Of a stretch of DNA of 64,000 nt, positions 41,988 through 53,291 are shown in pieces; position 1 is the first letter of the stretch; each line of letters opens with the position of its first letter. The notes under the pieces are model-generated. The model was not told the DNA's origin. It saw only the letters and a list, made by a program, of their open reading frames with translations, and did not search any database. The position numbers were made by a program, and so were the translations under genes. The stretch covers positions 475,319,150-475,383,149 of the forward strand of contig CM048748.1 of assembly GCA_026315105.1 (NCBI GenBank), in the 5' to 3' direction. The DNA comes from Locusta migratoria (lineage: Eukaryota > Arthropoda > Insecta > Orthoptera > Acrididae).

Positions 41988-44770
41988 TATATGATGATGG
42001 CGTCTTCTTGGGTAAAATATTGCGGAGGTAAAATAGTCCCCCAATCGCATCTCCGGGTGGGGACTACTCAGGAGGATGTCGTCATCAAGAAAACCAAAAC
42101 AGTCATTCTACGGGTCGGAGCGTGGAATTTTCCAACCCATAATCGCGTAGGTAAGCTACAAAATTTGAAAAGAGAAATGGATAGGTTAAAGTTAGGTATG
42201 CTAGGGATTGGTGAAGTTCGGAGGCAGGATGAACAGGATTTCTGGTCAGGTGAGTACAGTGTTATCAATACAAAATCAGTTGGTGGTAACGCAGGAGTAG
42301 GTCTGATAATGAACAACAAAATTGGAATGTGGGTACGTTACTATGAACAGCATAGTGAACGCATTATCGTAGTAAAGAAGACACGAAGCCAACACCGACC
42401 ACAATAGTGCAAGTTTATATGCAACTAGCACGGCCGATGATGAGGATATCGAAAAAAATGTATGAGGAGATAAAAGAAATCATTCAGAAAGTTAAGGGAG
42501 ACGAAAACTTGATTGTGATAGAGGTCTGGAACTCGGTAATAGGAAAGGGAAGAGAAGGAAATGTAGTAGGTGAATATGGGCTGGGAGAAAGGAATGAAAG
42601 AGGTGATCGCTTGGTAGAATTTTGCACAGAGCACAATTTAATGGTCACCAATACTTGGTTCAAACATCATGTAAGAAGGCTGTATACGTGGAAGAGACCA
42701 GGAGACACTGGAAGGTGCCTGATTGACTTTATAATCGTAAGGAACAGATTAAGAAACCAAGTCCTAAATTGTAAGACATATCCAGGAGCAGATATAGACT
42801 CTGGTTATGAACTGTAGGTTAAAACATAAGAGACATAAGAGACTGCAGAAAGGCAGAAAGGTTAGGAGATGGAACCTAGACAAATTGAAGGAACCATAGG
42901 TGGTTGAGAGTTTCAGAGGGAGCATTAGGCAACGATTGGCTGAAATGGGGGGGAAGTAATACAGTAGAAGAAGAACGGGTAGCTCTGAGAGATAGGGTAG
43001 TGAAGGCAGCAGAGGATCATATAGGCAGAAGGACAAGGCATAATAGAAATCCCTGGATAACACAGGATATACTGAACTTAATTGATGAGAAGAGAAAATA
43101 TAAAAATTCTGCAAGTGAAGCAGGACAAAGGGTGTACAGACGTCTGAAAAATTAGATTGACAGGAAGTGCAGACTGGCTAAGCAGGAGTGGCTTGAAGGT
43201 AAATGCAGAACCGTAGAAGAATGCATAACTAGGGGAACAATAGATACCACGTACAGGAAAATAAAAGAGATATTTGGAGAAAAGAGAAGCAGCTGTATGA
43301 ATATCGAGAACTCAGACGGAAAACCAGTACTCAGCAAAGAGGGAAAAGCTGAACTGTGGAAGGAATATATAGAGGACATATACAAAGGAAATAAACTTGA
43401 ACGCAGTATTCTAGAAAGAGAAGACCAAGTGGAGGAAGATGATATACAATATATGATACTGCGAGATGAATTTGACAGAGCGCTGAAGGACTTGATTCGA
43501 AACAAGGCCCCTGGAGTAGATTATGTTCCGTATGAACTGCTTATATCGTTAGGAGAGCCAGTCGTGAAAAAATTGTTTCATGAGGTGTGCAAGATGTATG
43601 AGACAGGGGAAATACCCTCCGACTACAGGAAGAATATCATAATTCCAATTCCAAAGAAAGCAAGTTCAGACAAGTGTGAAAATTACAGAACTATCAGTTT
43701 AATAAGTCATGGTTGGAAAATACTAACACGAATTATTTACAGACGAATGGAAAAACTTGTGGAATCCGACCTCGGGGAAGATCAGTTTGTATTTAGGAGA
43801 AATTTAGGAACACGGGAGGCAATACTCACATTATGACTTATCTTAGAAGATAGGCTAAGGAAATGGAAACTTAAGTTTTTAGCGTTTGTCGATTTGGAGA
43901 AAGATTTGGACAATGTCGATTGGAATACACTCTTCCAAATTCTGAAGGTAGCAGGATAAAATATAAAGAGCGAACCTATACAAAAACCAGACAGCGGTTA
44001 TTAGAGTGGAAGGGCAAGAAAGGGACGCAGAGGTTGGGAAGGGAGTAAGACAGTGTTGTAGCCTTTCCCCAATGTTGTTCAATCTGTACATTGAGCAGGC
44101 AGTGAAGGAATGGAAGGAGAAATTTGGAGAGGGCATTAAAGTGCAGGGAGAAGAAACAGAGACATTGCGGTTAGTCGATGACATAGTTATTCTGTCTGAG
44201 ACCGACAAAGATCTGGAAGAGCTATTGTATGGAATGGACAGTGTCTTGAAAGGAAGATATAAGATGAACATTAACAAGAGTAAAACGAAGAAAATCAGGC
44301 GATGCTGAAGGAATTAGACGACGTAATGAGACAATAAACGTAGTGGCTGAATTTTGTTATTTGGGTAGCAAGATAACTTCTGATAGGCGGAAATAAAGTA
44401 GGTATAAAATGCAGAATGGCTTTGGGAACATTAATTTATCTGTTAGGAAGTCCTTTCTAAAAGCATTTGTCTGGAGTGTAGCATTGTATGGGAGTGAAAC
44501 GTGGACGATAAGGAGTTCGGATAAAAAGGTGATAGAGGCTTTTCAAAAGTGGTGCTGCAGACAAATGATGAAAATTAAATGGGTAGATCATGTAACTAAT
44601 GAGGAGGTGCTTAACCGAATGGGGAGAAAAGGAGTTTCTGGCATATCCTGACTAAGAGAAGGAATAAACTGCTTGGACACATTCTAGGACATGAAGGAAT
44701 TGTCAACTTAGCATTAGAAGGAAGTGTGTAGGGTAAAAATCGAATAGGGAGACCGAGGCCTTAGGCGAAG
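41988..44770 (+). pseudogene. Endonuclease-RT of LINE copy 2, broken
   Basis: The frame is interrupted many times. The endonuclease at 42110-42800 shows LGIGEVRRQDEQDF and VIEVWNS where copy 1 has GDWN, and the SDH motif has become SGYEL. The RT at 43297-43836 shows NKAPGVDYVPYELL and ENYRTISLISHGWKILTRII. At the active site RLVDDIVIL replaces RFADDIVIL. YGSETWTI near 44490 marks the C-terminus. Key residues in both enzymes are changed. Confidence 0.88.
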
Positions 44771-45003
44771 TCATGTCTCCACCATATCCTTTCTTCCAGG
44801 AGTGCTAGTCTTGCATGGTTCGCAGGAAAGCTTCTGTGAAGATTGGAAAATAGGAGGCGAGGTACTGGCGGAAGTAAAGGTGTGAAACGGCATCGTGAGT
44901 CGTGTCGGCATAGCTTAGTCGGTAGGGCGCTTGCCCGCGAAAGGCAAAGGTTTCAGGTTCGAGTGCCAGTTCCGGCAAACAATTTTAATCTGCTAGGAAG
45001 TTT
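44771..45003 (+). mobile_element. tRNA-like SINE (family D) at the LINE 3' end
   Basis: GTCGGCATAGCTTAGTCGGT, GCGCTTGCCCGCGAAAGGCA and GGTTCGAGTGCC form a tRNA-like A box, anticodon arm and B box at 44910-44975. The sequence before it (ATCCTTTCTTCCAGGAGTGC, TTCGCAGGAAAGCTTCTGTG) and the end TTTTAATCTGCTAGGAAGTT belong to a repeat I recall from arthropods. It is not a tRNA gene: there is no paired acceptor stem. Confidence 0.7.
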
Positions 45004-45410
45004 CAACAACAATATGTATTTATATCCGCTTCTAAAATTTCAAGGACTATTTTCTCGAGAATTTTTGAGTGATGAATCGAATGGCTTTCGCTGGTAATTA
45101 TTTTAAGTATGAATTTTACGAACCATAAATATTTTAAAAAAAACCGATTGCAATATTTTCTCCATTTTTGTATTCTGTAAGAGTCGTGCCATCACAGACC
45201 AGAAAGAATCGTGAGCGAATCGTAGGAAAAGGTTCTCGAGATGAGATTCCAATGCCATTTATGGGCAGGGTGTAGAATGTGAGACTCGTGCCTTTGCAGA
45301 GTATGAGGAAGGAATCGTAAAAGAATCGTGTGACTCAATTCACAATGTGGGACTGAATCGCAAGAATCGATTCCTGAAAAAGAATCGTGTTGCCCAACTC
45401 TAGTGCCTGC

Positions 45411-46110
45411 GACTGTGATAGATCGTCTCGTGACGTCAGAGGCTGGCTGCTCGCTCATGCGCACAATATTAAGGATAAGTAGTACATATAAGACTGTGGC
45501 TTGACGTTGTGTAGCACCAAAGTTTCATTGCCAAAATTTAGCTGTCTGTGTAATTTAAAACACTTCCACCAATTAATTCCGGTTCATCAGACAGTGCTGT
45601 GGCTTCGGTCTGAATCAGGGATAAATAATATCCATCATGCATCGCAGGTTGATGACGTCAGAGAGTTTCTTATGTTGGATAGGGATTGGCCTGTGACATT
45701 TTGATGTTATGGTCATAATCCATTTTTTTTTAAATCACATTAATTTCACGCATCCTCCCTGAACAGTGAGCTTCAGGAATACAGAATTAGGATTGGAGGA
45801 CAAAAATCTGAACACCACAGCTTCTGAAAGTTAAAGGGATGTCCATCCGTTGCTATATTTCCTTTTATTATGTGCTGAGAAGGCACCTTACTGAGATCTA
45901 GGAAATCGTGTTGATTCATAACTGTCCCTGTAAATTTCACCTCTGCTTTTCTTGACAACCCATTAAGTAGGTGAGAAGAGTTGGCTTACATGGCGCTTTT
46001 GGTATTTCTCAGTGGATGCCAAATCTCTGATGGCAGTCGTGTACGTCCAGAGATCTGTGTTCAGTTTTTTTAAGTTTATGGAATATTCCGTCGGTACGTG
46101 GAGGAACAAA
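45411..46110. other. Unclassified sequence
   Basis: Nothing recognisable; only short open frames on both strands. Confidence 0.4.
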
Positions 46111-46302
46111 GACACATTAAAAACTTGAATACGTAGTATTTTTGTTCAAGAATACTTTTTATTTGTTTGAGGAGCTTTCGGCGTCTTAGGCTATTGTAGC
46201 AATTTATACGACGATGGCCTAAGAAGTCTAAAGCTACTCATAACAAACAGATACAAAAATTTGTGGAACAAAATACTACGTATTTTTTTTTTTAATGTGT
46301 TC
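46111..46302. mobile_element. Small hairpin (fold-back) element
   Basis: The left arm ACACATTAAAAACTTGAATA, CGTAGTATTTTTGTTC and TTTCGGCGTCTTAGGC pairs with the right arm read backwards (GAACACATTAAAAA, TACGTAGTATTTTGTTC, TTTAGACTTCTTAGGCC). Together they fold into an imperfect hairpin of roughly 80-90 bp per arm. This is typical of a MITE. Confidence 0.72.
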
Positions 46303-47212
46303 AACTTATTTGAGTCTCACTACGCACTAGTGCCAACCACATGCACATAAAGATCCAATTATTATTTTGCTCCAGATACATACAGTATATTCTAAATTGT
46401 CCTGTACTTCAAGATTGCATTAAATATTAGTATTTAGAGCGTACTGCTAAGCCATGATAAGCCACATATCCACGTGCCACAATATGGCATGACACATAAT
46501 TACATGTTGTTGATGCTTACCTATGATGATGCTGGGATGTCACTATGTGAGAATAGAGGGTTTTAGGTTAGTAACCTCTTTGGTACGTTTTGGTCGAACA
46601 ATAGTTATCGGTGGTGTGCAGCGAGAGCTCCTGGCAACAATGCTGAGGTTGGAATGTTCTTTGTTTGTTAGCCGGTGTGCGGCAGTCTCCCGCCGACCGC
46701 AGCGCAGAGCGAGGCGGTAGCATGTCGGCAGTGAGTTCGTAACCTGCGTTTAGCGGTGGTTAAAGTTTTTGCCATTCCGTCGTATCGCATATGGGTTCCA
46801 GTTGCATATTGAAATGTTTCAGTGTGGACTTGTAGACATTCATCGGAGTGTCACGCAGTTATTTAATCAGTGCGTTTAAAGGGAAAATTTTTTAACATTT
46901 GTCATTCCATAATAAAGGAAGTTAACAAAGTTTATTGTTATGGATCAACCTAGTAATTGTCCGCATCCCATACCGTCAAATCATTGGCACAATTATTAAA
47001 TGATTAAGCATAAAATAGAATGTAACGGCAACTTCGCCCATCGTGGATTAGGTGGACGCAGCGGTGACGTTACAACTAGAATTGGCCTGCTTATCTGCAT
47101 CTACGACACTGTCATGGCACGAGGATCCACCATCAGAACAATTGCCTTCTGTTTCACTTCCAAAATTCATTTTTGCGCCCAAACAACTTTCACTGACTCC
47201 TCTGCAAGTCGT
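46303..47212. other. Unclassified sequence, locally GC-rich
   Basis: Around 46610-46740 it is GC-rich with an open frame of 65 codons rich in Arg. No splice-supported gene was found. A short ATG frame at 46940 (MDQPSNCPHPIPSNHWHNY) stops after 19 codons. Confidence 0.35.
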
Positions 47213-47650
47213 TGTGGTGTCGCACAAGTCCAAAGTGCGCGCCACGTACTTTCGCCGCGCGCCGCCATGCAAGCACGGCGCGGCGTTCTTCCACGTCAGC
47301 CACGAGCGCCCTCTGCTACAACTCCGCTCGTGGCCACCACTGAACTGCATCGGTCTCTTGGGCTTAGGATAGGCACTAGGACTCATCAGTAGGCAGGCCT
47401 CTACCTAGTTAACCTATGTCTCAGCAGTACACTTAGTTGGCAGTCATGAACTTTGTAAAAGATAAGTATTATCATATTTCTACAAAACATACAACTTGAT
47501 CTAATCTAGCTTAGTGTTTCTAGTTTCTGCTGTCCCACTGGCTGATCACCTCAGACTCTTTACCTGCACACGCGTACCTCCTATATTCCTGTGTCGGTCT
47601 CTCTCTACTCGGCCACCGACACCCAGGACAACCGGCGGAAACGAGACACA
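47213..47650 (+). mobile_element. Solo LTR, same family as 23937
   Basis: It runs from TGTGGTGTCGCACAAGTCC to GAAACGAGACACA, with CTAGTTTCTGCTGTCCCACT and GTGTCGGTCTCTCTCTACTC shared with the first copy. Four bases GTCG occur just left (47207) and just right (47654), a possible target duplication. No internal region is present. Confidence 0.85.
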
Positions 47651-48270
47651 AATGTCGCCATCTTGCCTGTGGCTTACCATACTAAAACGCAAAATTGACT
47701 TGGTGCAATACATAGGAACGTTTGTGGTGCCATCTGCTGGTTTGTTGAAATACTGCTCTCCGGGTGACTTCTCATCGTCTGGCAGATACAGAAAACGTAG
47801 AAATCTTCATTTCGCTTGATGTGTGGCTTGCCATTATCTAGCCCGGAGCGCCTCAATTGACCTGTGTATGCGTTTCTAAGAAAATGAATGTTGCTCTTCA
47901 ACTTAGAAGGCCATCCGTACTCAAGTCGTACAGGACTTCTTTAAGTGCAGAACCACTTCGTGCTTGTTTTCGGTATACAGTGCAAATTAAAAATATCACA
48001 GACATTTAAAGGGACTAAACAAAATAATATGAATACCTATCGCAGGTAGATATTTCATGTATTCGAAATGATTTGGTCCGCCGGTTTTTAAACAGCTGCA
48101 ACTCTTCAAGGAAGAGATTTGTAAAGTGTCTTTACAGTTTTTAGCACCATGTTATCCGTTCTTCTATTGACACATCAGCCAATTACTTCAACGCTGCTAC
48201 AAGCTGTATACTTGGTCCTCGGTCTCTCCTCTCAGATTCACCATAGCGGTCCAGCTGTATTGAACCATAG
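47651..48270. other. Unclassified sequence
   Basis: Frames at 47514-47819 (+), which starts inside the LTR, and 47674-47901 (-) show no domain. No repeat ends were seen. Confidence 0.35.
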
Positions 48271-48640
48271 CGCCGCGTGGGAGTGGCCGTGCGCTCTAAG
48301 GACTCTTGCTGCGGAGTGCGGTCTGCTCCGTCCTTCTCATTAGCTAGTTTAATTAGTTTGTAAGCAAAAAATGTTCAAATGTTTGTAATTCTATCGGACC
48401 AAACTGCGTGGTCATCAGTCCGTAGCTTACAAACTACTTAAACCTAGGTAAACTAACCTAAGGACAAACACACACACCAATGCCCCAGGGAGGACTCGAA
48501 CCTCCACGGCGAGCAACCGCGCGCTCAGCAGCGAGACGCTTTAGACCGCTCGGCTACTACACCGCGGCAGTTTGTAAGCCTAGGGACTGAGAACCACTGC
48601 ATTTTGGTCATATAGCTTTACAACCATTTGAAAACTTAAG
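48271..48640 (+). mobile_element. SINE, family B, split by another SINE
   Basis: The head is GCCGCGTGGGAGTGGCCGTG and GCTGCGGAGTGCGG, then the copy breaks at AGTTTGTAAGC. The tail resumes at 48569 (AGTTTGTAAGCCTAGGGACT) and ends ACAACCATTTGAAAAC. Confidence 0.85.
48366..48568 (-). mobile_element. SINE, family B, inserted in a SINE
   Basis: Complete reverse copy from AATGTTCAAATGTTTG to CTACACCGCGGC, flanked by AGTTTGTAAGC (48355-48365 and 48569-48579), an 11-base duplication of host SINE sequence. Confidence 0.93.
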
Positions 48641-48882
48641 ACATGATGATTTTCTGCCCAGGGGAGATGATTGATAATTTTTAATGATGCACACAACACG
48701 ACTGAATGTTGTTTGGTTGTGTGTGTAGGAGCATTATGGTTTTGAAATATGGAAGTGTACATTAGCAATATGTTAGCCATTTAAGCAGTTTGTTCATGAG
48801 CCGTTCATTCACATTTATCCAACCAGTGAGGCTAACCGCAGAAACAGTTAAATGCCACGATATAAAGAGCGCATCGAGAACC

Positions 48883-49178
48883 GACCGGCCGCCGTGTCCT
48901 CCTCCGTCAGAAGGCGTCACCGGCTGCGCCATGGAGGGGGACGCAGTCAGCGCCTCGGCTATCACTCCCGGCCGTTGTGTCGCTTCTCCAGGCCGAAGCC
49001 GGTATATCTCAGTGGAGTAGCTCTGCAGGCGCCCTCACGAGGGCTGAGTACACCACGCAAGCCAACACCGCTCGGCAGAGCCGGATGGTTACCCATCCAG
49101 GTGTTAGTCAAGTCAGACAGTGTGTAACATCGTTGATCTAACGAGAATCGGTACATCCACTGCGACACGGACGTTGGG
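48883..49178. mobile_element. 5S-rRNA-like SINE or repeat
   Basis: GGTTACCCATCCAGGTGTTA, the AGTCAGACAGTGTGTAAC region and GATCTAACGAGAATCGGT look like a decayed reverse strand of the 5S rRNA internal promoter region (reverse of GAAGTTAAGC and the GGGATGGGTGACC-type box). The first part (GACCGGCCGCCGTGTCCTCC) is unrelated. It resembles a repeat I recall from orthopteran genomes. It is not a 5S gene. Confidence 0.55.
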
Positions 49179-49252
49179 AAATAATTTGAAACAGACACCC
49201 AAGTTATGACGAAAGCTCCCCATGTTCCCCTGTTGGAAGCAGGCGTGGCGTA

Positions 49253-49444
49253 TCATTTCTCTTTGGGTTTGAGGTTGTTTGTAGGAAGCAATGTAAACGG
49301 TGATTCATGGGACCGTCGCACATACCTCCAGTCATGAACCGTGCAGGTTTGATGATCCTTGCACCTCTTCCTTCGCGGTTTCGCGTTGTCTCCCGTTACT
49401 AACAGTTTAACAACTGCAGCCTTTCCATGAATGTTAGGCTCCAC
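49253..49444 (-). pseudogene. Tc1-like transposase fragment
   Basis: RRKRCKDHQTCTVHDWRYV followed by SHESPFTLLPT matches the first catalytic Asp region of a Tc1-like family (W..DESSFTLFPT pattern), with the Asp replaced by His. It is only about 60 residues long. Confidence 0.55.
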
Positions 49445-50155
49445 TACTGCTGTGTTAATCTAAACAGATTTACTCAAGTGAAGTTACTTTGAAATTGAAA
49501 GTATGTGATCTTTAACATACGAATATATGGTCGCCTGATACCAATTTGCTTCGAATTGACTATACAATTAATATGTAAATCAGCTGCTGTAAATTTTGAT
49601 ATGTAAATCATATAAGATTGACTGCAATTGGTGTACAGATCAAAATTATGTGCAAATAGTCAGTGAGTTGCGTAAAAACTCATAATACTGCTTAAATGTC
49701 ATCTGTGAAATTACTTTCGTAAATTGATGCAACCATTTTGCTTCTTACATACTTCTGAAATCAATTTTAAGTGTCGCTACTAACATTATATTTATTAAAT
49801 ATTAAAAAACTAAAAAAATTTATATCTAAAGTGAATTTACTATAGAATGTCACTAACTACATGCTGTGGCGACATGCAAGCTTTTGATTTGCCAGTAACA
49901 ATAATTGGCAACATTGCACACTCTGTGCAATTGATATAATTTCCCCTGACCTACCCATCTTTACAAGAATTTTCCCTCCAAAATATTTCAGTCAAAGATG
50001 GTTGAAATGACGTAGGCACAAATTTGAATAAAAACTATATTCACGGTTTAGATTTTACAACCTGACCAATAGAACATAAATGTGCATAAATATGCTACAT
50101 ATATATAAAAAGTTACAAAAAAGATCAGTTTAAAAGACAATAAAATACGTTTTCA
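49445..50155. other. Unclassified AT-rich sequence
   Basis: Nothing recognisable between the Tc1 fragment and LINE copy 3. Confidence 0.4.
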
Positions 50156-51126
50156 CTGCCATGAACCACAGACATTGCCGAGGTGGGGTGGCTTGCGTGC
50201 CTCAACGATGCAGATAGCCGTACCATAGGTACAACCACAGCGGAGGGGTATCTGTGGAGAGGCCAGACAAACGTGTGGTTCCTAAAGAGGGGCAGCAGCC
50301 TTTTCAGTAGTTACAGGGGCAACAGTCTGGATGATTGACTGAGCTGGCCTTGTAGCATCAGCTAATGTGGCTTTGCCACACAGTTTCTGCGAACGGCTGA
50401 AAGCAAGGGGAAACTACAGCCGTTACTTTTTCCGAGGACATGCAGCTTTACTCTATGAACATATGATGATGGCTTCGTCTTGGGTAAAATATTCCGGAGG
50501 TAAAATAGTCCCCCATTCGGATCTCCGGGCGGGGACTACTCAGGAGGATGTGATCATCAGGAAAGACAACATTGGCATCCTATGCATCGGAGCATGGAAT
50601 GTTAGATCCCTTAATCGAGTAGGGAGGTTAGAAAATTTAAAAAGAGAAATTGATACGCTTAACTTAAATATAGTTTGCATCAGTGAAGTTCGGTGGAAAG
50701 AGGACTAGAATATCTGGTCAGGTGAGTACAGGGTTATAATACAATATCAGTTGGGGGTATTACATGAGTATGTCTGATAATGAATAAGAAAATAGGAATG
50801 CAGGTAAACTACTATGAGCAACACAGTGATCGCATTATCGTAGTATAGATAGATACAAAACCAACACAGACCACATAGTACAGGTTTATATGTCAACTAG
50901 ATCTGCCGATGATGAGGAGATCGAAGAAATATATGAAGAGCTAAAGTAAATTATTCAGACAATTAAGGGAGAGGAAAACTTAATTGTGATGGGAGACTGG
51001 AATTCGGTAGTACGACAAGGAATGGAAGGGAAGATAGTAGGGTCTGGGCAAAAGGAATGAAAGAGGAAGCCGCCTGGTAGAATTTTGTATGGAACATAAT
51101 TTAGTTATAACAAGAACCTGGTTTAA

Positions 51127-52053
51127 CACGTTCCACACTGCTATGTATGTACCTCGACTGTGCATTTACATATATTTTATACATAAGTCACTTGCAGTTG
51201 GTAATCCTGTAAGCACTGAGGTACGCAGAGTTCTACGTTGCAGTCTTTGCACCACCATCTGCTTTCCTGTCTTACCCGCTTGCCAGTCTCTTTCTTCCCA
51301 TTGTCGGACAAACTTTGCAATACCGTGTAGTATTTACTTTGTTGGCAGTGGCAGGTATTTTTTCTGGAAAGTTACGACCAAACTTTCTGTCCACGCTAGT
51401 GCTTGGTGTTGGCTCTACAGATCTAAAGCCTCCACCTTTTTCTACCAACGTCAAGCTAATGTTTTTCATGACGTCCACAAGAGAGATTTTTTGTTTACTG
51501 ACGTCTTTGTACAAAATAAAACTGCTCACGACAGACTTTAGGAAAACATGAAAGAACAGTTTCTTCCACACGATCTACATCATTCTTGTTGTTATTGTAG
51601 TCAATTACAATGTCTGGTTTCATTACTGTTGTAATGCCATCTTTTGAAAGTACTGGGACGTCTTTTGTGGTAGCCTGATGTTTTGTGAAAAGGCAGTATA
51701 CATCAGGCTTATTTTTCCACTTCAGCGCTAGAATGAGCCCATTCCTCAAAATATCATTTCATTTTGCTTCAGTTTCTTTGTTTTGAAGCTTGTTGGTAAC
51801 CTTTTTCTGTTTTTCACAACAGTGCCGACAAATAATGTATTTTATACAACTGATACGTAGGACACATCGACTGCTGCTTCATTTAGTGAACAAAATATGA
51901 ACTACAGCAGTTATCTTACAGAAGCCAGCCATGTGGTGCGGCAAAAAACTCGTTTCAGCGACCGTAAAAGCGGCGCCCGTACGGCATACGGGCGCCGTCC
52001 ACACGGCACAAACTTGCGCGCCCGTATGGTGTACGGGCATAGTGTTGAAAGTG
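51127..52053 (-). mobile_element. piggyBac-type transposon, 5'-deleted
   Basis: TTAA stands on both sides (51123-51126, 52054-52057), the fixed target of piggyBac elements. The left end CACGTTCCACACTGC and the right end (reverse complement CACTTTCAACACTATGC) are inverted. The element splits LINE copy 3 between TGGTTTAA and TAATCATGAAAGAAGG. Near the right end, GCCCGTACGGCATACGGGC is an internal palindrome, echoed by GCCCGTATGGTGTACGGGC 56 bases on. Confidence 0.9.
51150..51760 (-). pseudogene. piggyBac transposase, C-terminal part
   Basis: Minus-strand reading: LKWKNKPDVYCLFTKHQATT, then KPDIVIDYNNNKNDVDRVEE holding the late catalytic Asp region (DYN..K..VD). A frame change follows, then KKLFFHVFLKSVVSSFILY, and finally a cysteine-rich tail starting RYCKVC and continuing with CKDC-type pairs near 51240. 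The N-terminal two-thirds is deleted. Confidence 0.85.
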
Positions 52054-53087
52054 TTAATAATCATGAAAGAAGGCTGTATACGTGGAAGAGACCAGGAGAC
52101 ACCGAGGGATACCAGACAAATTTTATAATGGTAAGATGTAGCTTTCGGAACCAGGTTTTAAACTGTAAGACATACCCAGGTGCAGATATAAATTCTGGCA
52201 ATAACTTATCGGTCATGAATTGTAGGCTGAAACTGAAAAAAACTGCAGAAAGGTAGGAAAATAAGGAGATGGGACCTAGATAAACTGAAGGAACCTGAAG
52301 TTCTTGAGAATTTCAGAGGGAGCTTTAGGCAACAATTGACAGAAATGGGGGCAAATAAAACAGCAGAGGAGGAATGGGTAGCATTGAGAGATGAAATAGT
52401 GAAGGCAGCAGAGGACAAAAAGGGTAGGAAGGCAAGACCTACAAAATATCCTTGGATATCACAGGACGTACTAAATTTAATCGATGAAAGGAGAAAATAT
52501 GAAAATGCAGTAAATGAACCGGCAAAATGGAGTACAGACGACTAAGAAATGAGATTGACAGGAAGTGCAAAATGGCTAAGCAGGAGTGGCTAGAAGGCAA
52601 ATGCAAGGACGTAGAAGAATGTATAAATAAAGGAAAAATAGATGTATCCTACAGGAAGATAAAAGAGAGAATTGGAGATAAGAAAAATTAGCAATGAAGG
52701 GAAAGCTGAAAGGTGGGAAGGGTATATAGAGGGGATCTACGAAGGAAATGAAACTAGAGGCAATATTGTAGGAAGGGGGTGGGGAGAACTAGATAAGGAT
52801 GAAATACGAGATACTATACTGAGAGATGAATTAGACAGAACAGTGAAAGACCTAAGTCGAAACAAGGCCCCTTGAATAGATGACATTTCCTCAGAGCTAC
52901 TGAAGTCTCTGGGAGAACCAGCCATGACAAAACTGTTTCACCTGCTGTGTAAGATGTATGAGAGGCGAAGTACACTCAGACTTTAAGAAACATGTTATAA
53001 TACCCATTCCAATGAAAGCAGGCGCAGAGAAGTGTGAAAACTACAGAACCATCAGTTTAATAAGTCATGGTTGCAAAATATTCACAC

Positions 53088-53291
53088 ATGTTCACATGTT
53101 TGTAAATCTGTCGGACCAAACTGCGTGGTCATCAGTCCGTAGCTTACAAACTACTTAAATCTAGCTAAACTAAATGAAGGACAACACACACACTCACATC
53201 CACGCCCAGGGGAGGAATCGAACCTCCGACGGCGAGCAACCGCTCGCTCCGCAGAAAGGCGCCTTAGACCGCTCGGCTACTCCACCGCAGC
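53088..53291 (-). mobile_element. SINE, family B
   Basis: Complete reverse copy from ATGTTCACATGTTTGTAAATC to CTACTCCACCGCAGC, flanked by TGCAAAATATTCAC (53072-53085) and TGCAAAATATTAAC (53292-53305). It interrupts the RT of LINE copy 3 between CKI and LTRIIYRRME-type sequence. Confidence 0.94.

Larger units (their letters stand above)
41690..45010 (+). mobile_element. RTE-type LINE, copy 2, near full length, inside hAT
   Basis: The 5' end matches copy 1 (CATGAACTGCAGACATTGCC). The insertion is flanked by AATATGTATTT (41675-41685 and 45011-45021). The far 3' end of the LINE is replaced by a tRNA-like SINE, after which an AACAAC remnant of the tail is seen. Confidence 0.87.
40720..45402. mobile_element. 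Non-autonomous hAT element with AATCGT arrays
   Basis: The left end CAGAGTTGTGGCGATTCG and the right end (reverse complement TAGAGTTGGGCAACACGATT) are inverted. Eight-base duplications ATGCCTGC (40712-40719) and GTGCCTGC (45403-45410) flank them. Both subterminal zones are packed with AATCGT or its complement, more than a dozen copies in all. Without LINE copy 2 the element is about 1.36 kb. No transposase was recognised. Confidence 0.8.

Noticed and set aside
44905..44983. tRNA gene
   Set aside because: A box, anticodon arm and B box are tRNA-like, but no acceptor stem pairs and the sequence sits inside a larger repeat.
48883..49178. 5S rRNA gene
   Set aside because: Only a degraded part of the internal region is recognisable, and the remaining sequence is unrelated.
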